A DNA stretch of 64,000 nt from Veillonellaceae bacterium (lineage in GTDB: Bacteria > Bacillota_C > Negativicutes > UBA1444), in NCBI GenBank assembly GCA_012798135.1, contig JAAZNU010000003.1:9856-73855 (forward strand), in the 5' to 3' direction. The notes under the pieces are model-generated. The model saw only the letters and a list, made by a program, of their open reading frames with translations. It ran no database searches and had not been told where the DNA came from. Shown here piece after piece: positions 44,226 to 52,196 of this stretch. The stretch's first letter is position 1. The number at the start of each line of letters is the position of its first letter. A program made the position numbers and the translations under genes.

Positions 44226-44357
44226 CGCATCCAGTCCTTTCGAAATATGATATCCACGAGTCAAAACGGAATCACCCAGCATAATCATCCACGACCATAT
44301 ATTCGAAGGCGCTCAACAAGGTCCGCTACGTCGGCCCTGTTTGAACCCAGGCTTTTT

Positions 44358-44383
44358 ATGGAGGCTCCCCTGCAAAAGAGCCT
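44358..44383 (-). terminator. Extra hairpin between riboswitch terminators and the BtuB-like gene
   Basis: GGAGGCTC and its complement GAGCCTCC around a 10-base loop, followed on the minus strand by ATAAAAAGCC rather than a T run. It may be an RNA-stabilising hairpin or a relic terminator; function uncertain. Confidence 0.4.
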
Positions 44384-44438
44384 CCGGCTAATGAATCCGC
44401 ACCCCAGCCAACAGGGCGCGAAACTCGGGAACCCGCAG

Positions 44439-44469
44439 AAAAAAACAGCCTCCCGGTGTGGGAGGCTGT
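44439..44469 (-). terminator. Second terminator downstream of the 44.6-kb cobalamin riboswitch
   Basis: ACAGCCTCCC and its complement around a 5-base loop, followed by six to eight T on the minus strand. It lies about 215 bases before the BtuB-like start. Confidence 0.75.
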
Positions 44470-44490
44470 CGAGCTCTCTGGGCTTTTCCA

Positions 44491-44519
44491 ATAAAAATCC
44501 CGGCAAAAGAATTGCCGGG
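44491..44519 (-). terminator. First terminator downstream of the 44.6-kb cobalamin riboswitch
   Basis: CCCGGCAATTCTTTTGCCGGG followed by ATTTTTAT on the minus strand, directly after the aptamer. Nearly the same hairpin occurs at 21363-21389. Confidence 0.75.
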
Positions 44520-44569
44520 AAGAAGTTCAACACAGGAGCTGTGTCAGAATCCCCTCCCCATCGCGCGTG

Positions 44570-44750
44570 GGTAAAAACGGTGATTGTCAGACAGGCAGTT
44601 CTCCTGGCTCTGGATCTTCGCTCGCCCAAACCTTCCCAAAACTTTCGTTCCAGTGGCGTTTGATGGGTTCGCTCCCCAATACAGTGGCGGGACCGCGCCG
44701 GCGTTACACCGGACTTCCCTATTAAGCCCCTTAGGGCACCTATCCCGGTA
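44570..44750 (-). ncRNA. Cobalamin riboswitch heading the corrinoid operon
   Basis: The minus strand shows ATAGGTGCCCTAAGGGGC, TTAATAGGGAAGTCCGGTG, CGCGGTCCCGCCACTGTA and the B12 box AGCCAGGAGAACTGCCTG (about 44593-44610). The 3' half and following 50 bases are nearly identical to the riboswitch at 21430-21625, indicating a recent duplication. It should shut off the receptor-chelatase operon when cobalamin is abundant. Confidence 0.95.
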
Positions 44751-44781
44751 TGAAATTTTCAAAAATTCAATGTCCAGACGA

Positions 44782-44810
44782 ATAGTAGCACATGAGAATA
44801 AGATTGTCAA
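44782..44810 (-). promoter_or_regulatory. Promoter of the corrinoid operon
   Basis: TTGACA (44805-44810), exactly 17 bases, TACTAT (44782-44787), about 35 bases upstream of the aptamer. This is the best promoter match in the region. Confidence 0.7.
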
Positions 44811-44869
44811 CCGAGTTGTATTGACACTGGGTCTTATTTGGGGCGTAACCCCGGACCAAGCCTGTTCCC

Positions 44870-46006
44870 TTATATGGAAACCGGCACCGCCAGATCCAGC
44901 AGCGCATCGCCGCGCTTCACTTTCAGCTTGCTGACGGGTGTGGGGGCCGTTAAGATTTCCTGCAGATGGCTGATGTCTTTTATGACGATCCCATTGACTT
45001 CCAGGATCACGTCGTTGACCGCCAGATTCATCCGCTGGGCAACGCTGTTGTTGTCCACGCCGGTGACCAATACACCGGCTTTGGATGTCAGATTCAGTGT
45101 CTTTATATCTTCATCGGTAAGTGCGCGGATTGTCGCTCCCAATCGGGGCTTCTCCGGAATTACTTGCACCGAGGTCGCCGGTTGGTCGATCAGCTTTCGG
45201 ATCTCGCCCGCTTTGGCGCTATAATTGTTAAAAGTTATTTCCTTGTTCTGAATGGTACCGCGGCGAAAGATGGTGACCGGCACTTTGATCACATATCCTG
45301 GAATTGCGATAAGATCCTGTTGCATTTTCCATAGGGTGGCAGCATTAGCCACCTCCTGCCCTCCAAATGTTACCACAATGTCTTCCGCCTGGATTCCGGC
45401 CCGGTCGAACGGGCCGCCGGTTTTTACCGTCTTGATGACGGTGCCCGTTTCTTTTTTCCAGTTCAATTTGTTACGGAACCAGCTTTCACTATCGGGAATA
45501 GTGTAGCCGCCGTCAATCGCCCATTTGGCCCCGGCGACGCTGGCGAGGGTGGCCACGGCATCCGCGAAACGGCGGGCCGTCGCTTCGTCTTTCATGCAAA
45601 ATATAGCCGATTCCGTCCTGATACCCTCGGCCACGCAGTATGGATGGGGAGCACCTGGTGTAGTATTTTGCCTTATAAGCAGTGAGGAAACATCTTTAAA
45701 AACCAGAGTTTCGTTTTCCGACCGGATGTCTGGCACGGGCATATAATACATGTCCCAAACATTCCAGACCATTTTGGTACCGATGTATTCCGAAAACAGG
45801 CGCACACCGCTCCGGTCAATTTCTACCGTCTGCTTGGGATAATTGTACCAGCCAAAAAAAGATCCCTTCAAACCTTGCAACACATCCAGCGCTTCTTTGT
45901 CCGAGGAAAAGAAGCTTGGCGTGTACAGTGTTTCGCAAAAGCCTACGCTCGCAGAAGCAGCCGCAATCACTACAACCATGAACAGAATCAGCCATCGATG
46001 TTTCAT
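44870..46006 (-). CDS. Secreted or periplasmic protein with two PDZ domains
   Basis: The 378-residue protein has a signal peptide (LILFMVVVIAAASASVGFC) and an N-terminal domain of unknown type. Two PDZ domains follow: one at about residues 195-275 (TVIKTVKTGGPFDRAGIQAEDIVVTFGG) and one at about 300-378 (AGVLVTGVDNNSVAQRMNLAVNDVILEVNG). No protease catalytic domain is present. ATG 46006 has AAGGGG eight bases upstream; TTG 46012 is less likely. It is the third gene of a secreted-protein operon with the adhesin-like and SYLF genes. Confidence 0.82.
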   Translation of the reverse strand: MKHRWLILFMVVVIAAASASVGFCETLYTPSFFSSDKEALDVLQGLKGSFFGWYNYPKQTVEIDRSGVRLFSEYIGTKMVWNVWDMYYMPVPDIRSENETLVFKDVSSLLIRQNTTPGAPHPYCVAEGIRTESAIFCMKDEATARRFADAVATLASVAGAKWAIDGGYTIPDSESWFRNKLNWKKETGTVIKTVKTGGPFDRAGIQAEDIVVTFGGQEVANAATLWKMQQDLIAIPGYVIKVPVTIFRRGTIQNKEITFNNYSAKAGEIRKLIDQPATSVQVIPEKPRLGATIRALTDEDIKTLNLTSKAGVLVTGVDNNSVAQRMNLAVNDVILEVNGIVIKDISHLQEILTAPTPVSKLKVKRGDALLDLAVPVSI

Positions 46007-46028
46007 TGGCAAGACCCCTTTTGCTTTA

Positions 46029-46496
46029 TTAATGGATAGCCCCTTTTTCGTGCAATTCCTTGACCATGCGCCAAACCACTTCCGCGCCTGTATCCGGCGG
46101 GATCACCGAATAGGGCGCCTTGGGCTGTTCATTGGTTCCCAAGGTTCTGCCTTGCGCATCATATAAGGCCACATAAACAATAGCCGTTTTTTTATTGTTG
46201 ACATCGACCAAGTATTTGACTTCAATCGAAGTCATTTCTGCGGGGCAACCGTTAGCGATCAATTTTGAATACTCGGGATCGCTTTTACCGCTATAGACCA
46301 TTTTACCCCACAAGACCACAACGGGAGTTTTAGGAGAGCTCGTAGCGGCGTAACTCATGTTTGTTTCATAGAAATATTTAGTGCCAAAGGTATTCTGATG
46401 ATACTTACTCTCCAGCTGCCGCCATTCCGCACTGGCAATCATTGGAGTCCAAAGAACAAGCAGTAGTAAGGAAAAAAATGTGACTTTAATTTTCAT
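46029..46496 (-). CDS. Exported protein resembling surface-adhesin E-like proteins
   Basis: The 155-residue product has a signal peptide (VTFFSLLLLVLWTPMIASAEW) and a mature domain with the pattern seen in small adhesin-E-like secreted proteins (YYE-like TNMSYAATSSPKTPVVVLWGKMVYS, IEVKYLVDVNNKKTAIVYVALYDAQGRTL, IPPDTGAEVVWRMVKELH). The ATG at 46496 follows AAGAGGT by 5 bases; an upstream in-frame ATG at 46517 has no site. The family link is by general resemblance only. Confidence 0.6.
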   Translation of the reverse strand: MKIKVTFFSLLLLVLWTPMIASAEWRQLESKYHQNTFGTKYFYETNMSYAATSSPKTPVVVLWGKMVYSGKSDPEYSKLIANGCPAEMTSIEVKYLVDVNNKKTAIVYVALYDAQGRTLGTNEQPKAPYSVIPPDTGAEVVWRMVKELHEKGAIH

Positions 46497-46540
46497 GTTG
46501 CACCTCTTGCCAAACAAACTTCGCTGGAAAGTGAATACGA

Positions 46541-47110
46541 TCAGTTCAAATCATTGCGCGAGTACTTGGTGCCTTTCAGAGTAACCTCCAACGCCAAGCC
46601 CTTGTCAGTGATCACATACATCCAGACGTCAGGCGATACGGAAAAAGCTCCCTGATACGCCCCTCCCGATACGCTGTCGGTAGCGGCAGCCGTCGCCTGG
46701 CCGCCGAACTGCCAGCCATCCGTCGTAAAATCCTTCAGGGCTTTTTCTTTTTCGAAAATGAACACGACATTGTAGGTCTTGGCGCCGAGACCCAGTCCCA
46801 CCGAACCGGTGACCATATCCATGAACGTTTCTTCATCGGTTTCATTGTTGACCGCCATGCCTTTGCCGGTTCCGCCGCCAATAAACAGCAGTTTCACGCC
46901 CCAGTTGCCGAACACGGCATAACCGGCGGCTTTTTCCACATAACGTTGGGCGGATGGCTGCAGTTCATATAATTTTTCCAGTGTTTTTTTCGAAATATCC
47001 CGGATATGCTGCCGTTTCTCCTCTTTGGTAGCGGCACAGGCTACCGACACGGACAGCATGAGCATCGCCAGCACCATGGCCACGATTTTAACAGCCGTTC
47101 TTCTGCTCAT
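46541..47110 (-). CDS. SYLF-domain (Ysc84-like) exported lipid-binding protein
   Basis: The 189-residue protein has a signal peptide with a cysteine near its end (LMLSVSVACAATK). A SYLF-type domain follows: AAGYAVFGNWGVKLLFIGGGTGKGMAVNN, FMDMVTGSVGLGLGAKTYNVVFIFE and DKGLALEVTLKGTKYSRN. SYLF domains bind phosphoinositides in eukaryotes; bacterial members are exported proteins of unclear role. ATG 47110 has GGAGGA upstream. It is first in the three-gene secreted-protein operon. Confidence 0.85.
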   Translation of the reverse strand: MSRRTAVKIVAMVLAMLMLSVSVACAATKEEKRQHIRDISKKTLEKLYELQPSAQRYVEKAAGYAVFGNWGVKLLFIGGGTGKGMAVNNETDEETFMDMVTGSVGLGLGAKTYNVVFIFEKEKALKDFTTDGWQFGGQATAAATDSVSGGAYQGAFSVSPDVWMYVITDKGLALEVTLKGTKYSRNDLN

Positions 47111-47218
47111 TTCCAGTCCTCCTTCATCTTTTTCAACCTCAAACACTTATTGGGTTGCTATTATTTTACCGCCGTCATTTCCTGGTAGCAAGCAGGAATC
47201 CTGCGCAAAACGGAACGG

Positions 47219-47253
47219 AAGGGACGAATTTAATCTCGCCCCTCCCGTTAGTT
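47219..47253 (-). terminator. Terminator after the first chemoreceptor gene
   Basis: ACGGGAGGGGCGAG pairs with TTCGTCCCTTCCGT on the minus strand, just after the stop at 47263, followed by TCCGTTTTG. The tail is short, so strength is uncertain. Confidence 0.55.
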
Positions 47254-47262
47254 TGCAATCAA

Positions 47263-49311
47263 TTACAGTTGAAACTTCGCCACGGCTTCTTGAAGATCGC
47301 CGGCCAGCTTCGCCAAGCTCTGGCTCGACGAGGCGATTTCCTCAGTAGAGGCCGACTGTTCCTCCGTGGCCGCCGAGATGCTTTGCGCTTCGAGGGCGGC
47401 ATCCCGGCTGACTTTTTCCACGCGGCGCATGGATTCCACAATCCGCTTGCTGCCGGAGCCAACCTCGGCAAATACCGTTGACAGGCCGCCGACTCTGCCG
47501 GCCACATCGTTGACCTGCTTTCCGATAGCCGCGAAACCTTCGCCAGCAGTATTGACCAGTGCCACGCCTTGCTCGATATTCGAACTGGCTTCGCCGATCG
47601 CCTCGACCACATTTTGGATGTTGGCGTTGTTGACGCCGATGATTCCTTTGATCTGCTGCGCGGCACTTTCCGATTGTTCCGCCAGTTTTCGCACTTCCTC
47701 GGCCACTACGGCAAAACCTCTGCCCTGTTCGCCGGCCCGCGCCGCTTCGATCGCCGCGTTCAAAGCCAACAAATTTGTCTGCCCGGCGATGTTGGAAATC
47801 AGTCCGACAATCTCCTCAATCTGGCGCGAACCGCTTTCCAGATCACCTGCCGCCGCATGGGCCTTGCGAGCGCCTTCACCAACACTGCTCATCTGGGCCA
47901 CAGCCCGATCTACCGCTTGCTGGCCGTCGCTAGTCGCTGTAACTGCTTTTTCGGCCATATCAGCCATTTCCTGGGCAGTCCGGGCGACATCTTCAATCGT
48001 AGCCGTAATTTCTTCCACGATGGCCGCCGTCTCATTCACCGCTGTCACTTGGTCTTCCGTACCCTTGGCCATTTCGGTAATGGAACCGGCAACCTGGTTG
48101 GCTGCGTCGGCCGATTGTTGAGCGCCGGCGGTCAGCTGCTCGCTGGAGGCCGCCAGTTGATGGGATTGATTTTGGACTTGTTGCACTAGACTACGCAGAT
48201 TCCGGTTCATCAAAATAATATTATCCGACAGTTGGCCGAACTCGCTCTTGTCGTTGATCGTCTTGGTAATTTCCCGCAGATTGCCGGTCGCAATGTTCTT
48301 GGCCACTTCCGTGATTCGCAGAATCGGCCGGACAAAGGACCCACTTGTCCAGAACGTCACAAGCAAGGCAAGCGCCAGACACCCCAACGCCAAGCCAATC
48401 AGAATTTTCGACAACGCCGCCGTTTCGCTGGCGGCATCCACTTGGCTGGTAGTCAGCAACAGCACCCACCGTTGCCCGCCCGGCAACGGAATAATATTCA
48501 ACGAACCGATCTGCTCCGCGCCATTGGTGGCTTTATATGGGAAACGCAGCCGTTCGCCGGTTTCCGTCACCTTTTTGAACCCATTGAGAAGATTCGGATC
48601 CAGCGCCGTATTCGGCGGCAATTTTTTCTTGACTTCTTCGTCGATAGCGCCGGTTTTCAGGTTCATTTTTCCATTCAAGTCCGGTCGGGTTGGATGAACC
48701 AGATAAATTCCGTTGTCATCCAGCAAGGCGCCATATCCTTTTTGCTTGAATTTGATGATCTTTATCACCGGCAGCAGCTTTTCGGCGGAATAGGTCCCGA
48801 ACACTACCCCGCTCATCTCACCGGTTCCGGGCTTTAAAACCGGCACGATCATAACGACGGACTGCTTGCCGGTTGTCCGTGAGATCAGCGGATCGGAGAT
48901 ATAGGGCTGTTTGGTTGCGAGAACTTTTTTGAAATATTCCCGGTCGGCATACTGTCCGGTAACTCCTTCATCGCTCACAGAGGTCCCGTCCAGTGCCGCA
49001 TAAAAGACATGATCGAACCGACCGCTCCGCTGGAACAGACTGGACAGGGCTGGCTGGAGCTGAGCTTTGTCGCCGCTTTGCACCCTGGCAGTGTTCGCCA
49101 GTTCCGCAAGCTGCACCATGCCGGTCTGCATTTCGCCCTGAATCCGGGTAATTGCATTTTCCGCAACCGCCCGTTCGGTTTGATTCAAACTTTCTTCCAG
49201 ATATTTCTCCGAGAAATAATAGCCGCCGCCGGATACAACCGCCAATGCTGTCACCACCAGCAACGCAATCAACCCCATGAGCCGGAAACGAATACTCTGG
49301 AACCATGTCAT
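47263..49311 (-). CDS. Methyl-accepting chemotaxis protein with dCache-type sensor
   Basis: The 682-residue chemoreceptor has a first membrane helix (about residues 10-30) and a large extracytoplasmic double-Cache-like domain to about 290 ([36 protein letters not shown]). A second helix ([18 protein letters not shown]), a HAMP domain ([17 protein letters not shown]) and a C-terminal signalling domain complete it, with hairpin tip [19 protein letters not shown]. It senses a small external molecule and controls CheA. Ligand unknown. It forms a single-gene unit. Confidence 0.95.
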   Translation of the reverse strand: MTWFQSIRFRLMGLIALLVVTALAVVSGGGYYFSEKYLEESLNQTERAVAENAITRIQGEMQTGMVQLAELANTARVQSGDKAQLQPALSSLFQRSGRFDHVFYAALDGTSVSDEGVTGQYADREYFKKVLATKQPYISDPLISRTTGKQSVVMIVPVLKPGTGEMSGVVFGTYSAEKLLPVIKIIKFKQKGYGALLDDNGIYLVHPTRPDLNGKMNLKTGAIDEEVKKKLPPNTALDPNLLNGFKKVTETGERLRFPYKATNGAEQIGSLNIIPLPGGQRWVLLLTTSQVDAASETAALSKILIGLALGCLALALLVTFWTSGSFVRPILRITEVAKNIATGNLREITKTINDKSEFGQLSDNIILMNRNLRSLVQQVQNQSHQLAASSEQLTAGAQQSADAANQVAGSITEMAKGTEDQVTAVNETAAIVEEITATIEDVARTAQEMADMAEKAVTATSDGQQAVDRAVAQMSSVGEGARKAHAAAGDLESGSRQIEEIVGLISNIAGQTNLLALNAAIEAARAGEQGRGFAVVAEEVRKLAEQSESAAQQIKGIIGVNNANIQNVVEAIGEASSNIEQGVALVNTAGEGFAAIGKQVNDVAGRVGGLSTVFAEVGSGSKRIVESMRRVEKVSRDAALEAQSISAATEEQSASTEEIASSSQSLAKLAGDLQEAVAKFQL

Positions 49312-49495
49312 CGTCCTATCCCCCCATACTCCGGTTTTCGCTTACCCCCTGCCGGGCTGCAACGATTCTATTGTTTGATATTTTCGCCAATTATCGCTCA
49401 ATTCCTGCTTTGTCGCAAAATTGGCGGCATCACCCTGGCGTTTCGCGGTGAAAGTACGTCAGGTGTCTCGAAAGTATGCTACCGAATTCGTTTCA

Positions 49496-49525
49496 TTCGA
49501 CAAATCTTTCAATAATTGATATTAT
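49496..49525 (+). promoter_or_regulatory. nspC: Possible promoter of the polyamine operon
   Basis: TTCGAC (49496-49501), 18 bases, TATTAT (49520-49525), about 55 bases upstream of nspC. The -10 is good, the -35 weak. The rest of the 270-base intergenic stretch 49312-49581 holds nothing else I can identify. Confidence 0.4.
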
Positions 49526-49581
49526 ATAGCTTGATGGTTTTTTGACCAAATCCACCCGGAAACGACAGGAGCTTCGCAAGA

Positions 49582-50685
49582 ATGAACATTGCCACCCCTT
49601 ACTACCTGATCGATGAGACTAAACTTTTGCGTAACCTAAAAATCATGGAACGAGTTCGCGAGCTTTCCGGCGCCAAGTCGCTACTGGCCCTGAAATGTTT
49701 TTCCACTTGGGGCGTATTCGACCTGATGCGGCAATATATGGACGGCACAACTTCCAGTTCGCTGTTCGAGGCACGCCTGGGTTATGAAAAGTTCGGCAAG
49801 GAAACTCATGCCTATTGCGTCGGCTATTCACCGTCCGACCTGGCGGAGATCCTTCAGTATGCCGATAAAATCATCTTCAATTCAACCTCCCAGCTGGACG
49901 CCCACTATGAAGCCGTAAAATCGAAGCCATTGGGTTTGCGGGTTAATCCCGGTTTCAGTTATTCACACTTTGACCTGGCGGACCCCGTCCGGAAATTTTC
50001 CCGGCTGGGGGTTGCCGACACCGCCGACCTGCACCGCTGTTTGCCCCGGATCAGCGGCCTGATGTTCCATTTTAATTGTGAAAATGACGATTTCGCCACT
50101 TTTTCCGAGCATCTCGACGCGCTGGGCGATCAGTACGCCGAAGTGCTATCCCGGGTAGACTGGCTCAGCCTGGGTGGTGGTCTTTATTTCACCAAGCCGG
50201 GGTATCCGGTGGAGGATTTTTGCGCCCGACTGAAGGAGTTCGCCAACAAATTCGGAGTCCAGATCTATCTGGAACCGGGTGAAAGCGCCATTACCGGCTG
50301 CGCCGAACTGGTCACGACCGTGGTGGATATCGTGCATAACGAAAAGGATGTCGCCATCGTAGACGCATCGGTGGAGGCCCACATGCTTGATTTGCTGATT
50401 TTCCGACTGTCGGCGAAAATCGGCCTCCACACCGACAAAGGTTACGAATACATGGTGGCAGGCCGTTCTTGCCTGGCCGGCGATATCTTTGGCACTTTCC
50501 GTTTTCCCGGCAAACTGGCAGTCGGTGATGAAGTCCGGTTTGCCGACGCAGCCGGTTACACCATGGTCAAAAAGAACTGGTTCAACGGCCTGCAGATGCC
50601 GACCATCGTCGTACGTCGCCTGAACGGAAAGCTTGAAGTGCTGCGGGAATTCGGTTACAAGGATTTTCTGGGCAATTTGTCTTGA
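49582..50685 (+). CDS. nspC: Carboxynorspermidine decarboxylase
   Basis: The 367-residue PLP enzyme belongs to the alanine-racemase-fold (fold III) decarboxylases. The PLP lysine is in SLLALKCFSTWGVFD (about residue 33), and the substrate/phosphate motifs HFNCEND, SLGGGLYFTKPGYP and LEPGESAITGC follow. It decarboxylates carboxynorspermidine or carboxyspermidine, the last step of the aspartate-semialdehyde polyamine pathway. The gene precedes the carboxynorspermidine synthase gene by 30 bases, which supports the assignment strongly. A GGAG site precedes ATG 49582. Confidence 0.93.
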   Translation: MNIATPYYLIDETKLLRNLKIMERVRELSGAKSLLALKCFSTWGVFDLMRQYMDGTTSSSLFEARLGYEKFGKETHAYCVGYSPSDLAEILQYADKIIFNSTSQLDAHYEAVKSKPLGLRVNPGFSYSHFDLADPVRKFSRLGVADTADLHRCLPRISGLMFHFNCENDDFATFSEHLDALGDQYAEVLSRVDWLSLGGGLYFTKPGYPVEDFCARLKEFANKFGVQIYLEPGESAITGCAELVTTVVDIVHNEKDVAIVDASVEAHMLDLLIFRLSAKIGLHTDKGYEYMVAGRSCLAGDIFGTFRFPGKLAVGDEVRFADAAGYTMVKKNWFNGLQMPTIVVRRLNGKLEVLREFGYKDFLGNLS

Positions 50686-50715
50686 AAATAAAACAACAGA
50701 CAGGGGAGGAAAAAA

Positions 50716-51975
50716 ATGCGTAAAAATGTATTGATTGTCGGCGCTGGTGGAGTGGCGCACGTGGTAGCCCACAAATGTGCGATGTATAACGATATCTTGG
50801 GTGATATCTGTATTGCTTCGCGCACGCGAAAAAAGTGTGAGGCCATCATTGAAAGCGTAATGCGCAAGAAGCATCTGAAAGATCCTTCGCGCAAGCTCTA
50901 TTCGCGGCAGGTCAATGCATTGGATGTTCCTGCCCTGGTGGACCTGATCCGGGACACCAAATCCAAAATCGTCATCAACGTAGGCCAGGCCTTTATCAAC
51001 ATGTCGGTTATGGAAGCCTGCCTGGAAACCGGCGCCGTATACATGGATACCGCCATCCACGAGGAACCGGACAAAGTTTGCGAAAATCCGCCCTGGTATG
51101 CCAATTACGAGTGGAAACGCAAAGACCGATTCAAGGCCAAAAACCTTACCGCTATTCTGGGAATCGGCTTTGATCCGGGCGTGGTCAACGCCTGGTGTGC
51201 TCTCGCCAAAAAAGATTATTTTGATTCGATTGACACCATCGACATTCTCGATGTCAACGCCGGCAGCCATGGCAAATATTTCGCCACCAACTTCGACACG
51301 GAAATCAACTTCCGTGAGTTTAAAAAGGTCTGGACCTGGATCGACCGCAAATGGGTGCTGCAAAAGGTTCACTCCATCCGGATGGATTATGATTTCCCGG
51401 TAGTAGGCAGCCAACCCGTCTATCTGACCGGCCATGATGAGCTGCACTCGTTGTCGAAGAACATGGATGCAAATTCGGTCCGGTTCTGGATGGGCTTTGG
51501 CGATCATTACCTAAATGTGTTCCGGGTACTGTCGAATATCGGCCTGACTTCGGAAGTGCCGGTCAAACTGGCTGACGGTACCGAAGTCGTTCCCCTCAAG
51601 GTATTGAAGGCCCTGTTGCCCGATCCCTCATCCCTGGCCAAGAACTATACCGGCAAAACCTGTATCGGCAACTATATCCGAGGAACCAAAGACGGCAAAT
51701 TCCGGGACATCTTCATCTACAATATCTGTGACCATGCCGAATGCTACAAGGAAGTCGAATCCCAGGCCATCAGCTACACCGCCGGTGTGCCGGCAACAGC
51801 CGCCGCGATTCTGGTCGCCCGCGGCGACTGGAACGCGAAAAAAATGGTAAACGTGGAAGAACTCGATCCGACGCCCTTCATTGAGCTACTCAATCAGATG
51901 GGGCTGCCTACGGAAGTGCTGGAATCACCGAAAGCCTTCCTGCCGCCGGCCATCGAGTCGCTCGAGACTGTCTGA
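50716..51975 (+). CDS. Carboxynorspermidine synthase (saccharopine dehydrogenase-like)
   Basis: The 419-residue NAD(P)-dependent enzyme has the N-terminal Rossmann motif VLIVGAGGVAHVVAHKCA. Later segments are typical of the carboxynorspermidine dehydrogenase branch of the saccharopine dehydrogenase family (YMDTAIHEEPD, GIGFDPGVVNAWCALA, SYTAGVPATAAAILVARGDW). It condenses aspartate semialdehyde with a diamine to make carboxy(nor)spermidine, the substrate of the nspC product. A strong GGGAGG site precedes ATG 50716, and a terminator follows. Confidence 0.93.
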   Translation: MRKNVLIVGAGGVAHVVAHKCAMYNDILGDICIASRTRKKCEAIIESVMRKKHLKDPSRKLYSRQVNALDVPALVDLIRDTKSKIVINVGQAFINMSVMEACLETGAVYMDTAIHEEPDKVCENPPWYANYEWKRKDRFKAKNLTAILGIGFDPGVVNAWCALAKKDYFDSIDTIDILDVNAGSHGKYFATNFDTEINFREFKKVWTWIDRKWVLQKVHSIRMDYDFPVVGSQPVYLTGHDELHSLSKNMDANSVRFWMGFGDHYLNVFRVLSNIGLTSEVPVKLADGTEVVPLKVLKALLPDPSSLAKNYTGKTCIGNYIRGTKDGKFRDIFIYNICDHAECYKEVESQAISYTAGVPATAAAILVARGDWNAKKMVNVEELDPTPFIELLNQMGLPTEVLESPKAFLPPAIESLETV

Positions 51976-52018
51976 AGCTTCTTTCGTCAATACCCATTTC
52001 GCCTCCCGATTGTTACCA

Positions 52019-52054
52019 GACCGGCAGGATTCTCGCCTGCCGGTCAATTTTTCA
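52019..52054 (+). terminator. Terminator of the polyamine operon
   Basis: GACCGGCAGG and its complement CCTGCCGGTC around a 7-base loop, followed by AATTTTTTC: a classic rho-independent terminator. Confidence 0.9.
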
Positions 52055-52062
52055 TTGTCGTT

Positions 52063-52092
52063 TTTACAACATATTGCGTTAAATCATATTTA
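52063..52092 (+). promoter_or_regulatory. nrdD: Possible nrdD promoter overlapped by NrdR boxes
   Basis: TTTACA (52063-52068) and TATTTA (52087-52092) with an 18-base spacer. The first NrdR box covers the -35, the second lies just downstream of the -10, consistent with repression. Confidence 0.45.
52065..52080 (+). promoter_or_regulatory. NrdR box 1
   Basis: TACAACATATTGCGTT resembles the NrdR consensus (ACACWATATATWGTGT-like). Its centre is 31 bases, three helical turns, from box 2, the spacing seen in known tandem NrdR sites. Confidence 0.6.
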
Positions 52093-52095
52093 CTT

Positions 52096-52111
52096 TCACT
52101 ACATATAGTGA
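52096..52111 (+). promoter_or_regulatory. NrdR box 2
   Basis: TCACTACATATAGTGA is a 16-base palindrome with mismatches only at its centre and fits the NrdR box well. It lies about 85 bases upstream of nrdD, in register with box 1. Confidence 0.7.
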
Positions 52112-52196
52112 TATCATAAACCCACGGAAAATAATTATTCGCAGGGGAGGGCATGGCTGCAACGCCGCATCGCTGTGAGCGCTTCAGCCGAACAAC

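Noticed and set aside
50146..51507. Minus-strand open frame of 453 codons
   Set aside because: Antisense to nspC and the carboxynorspermidine synthase gene, both of which have clear family motifs; composition (many Asp/His/Val) is typical of a shadow frame.
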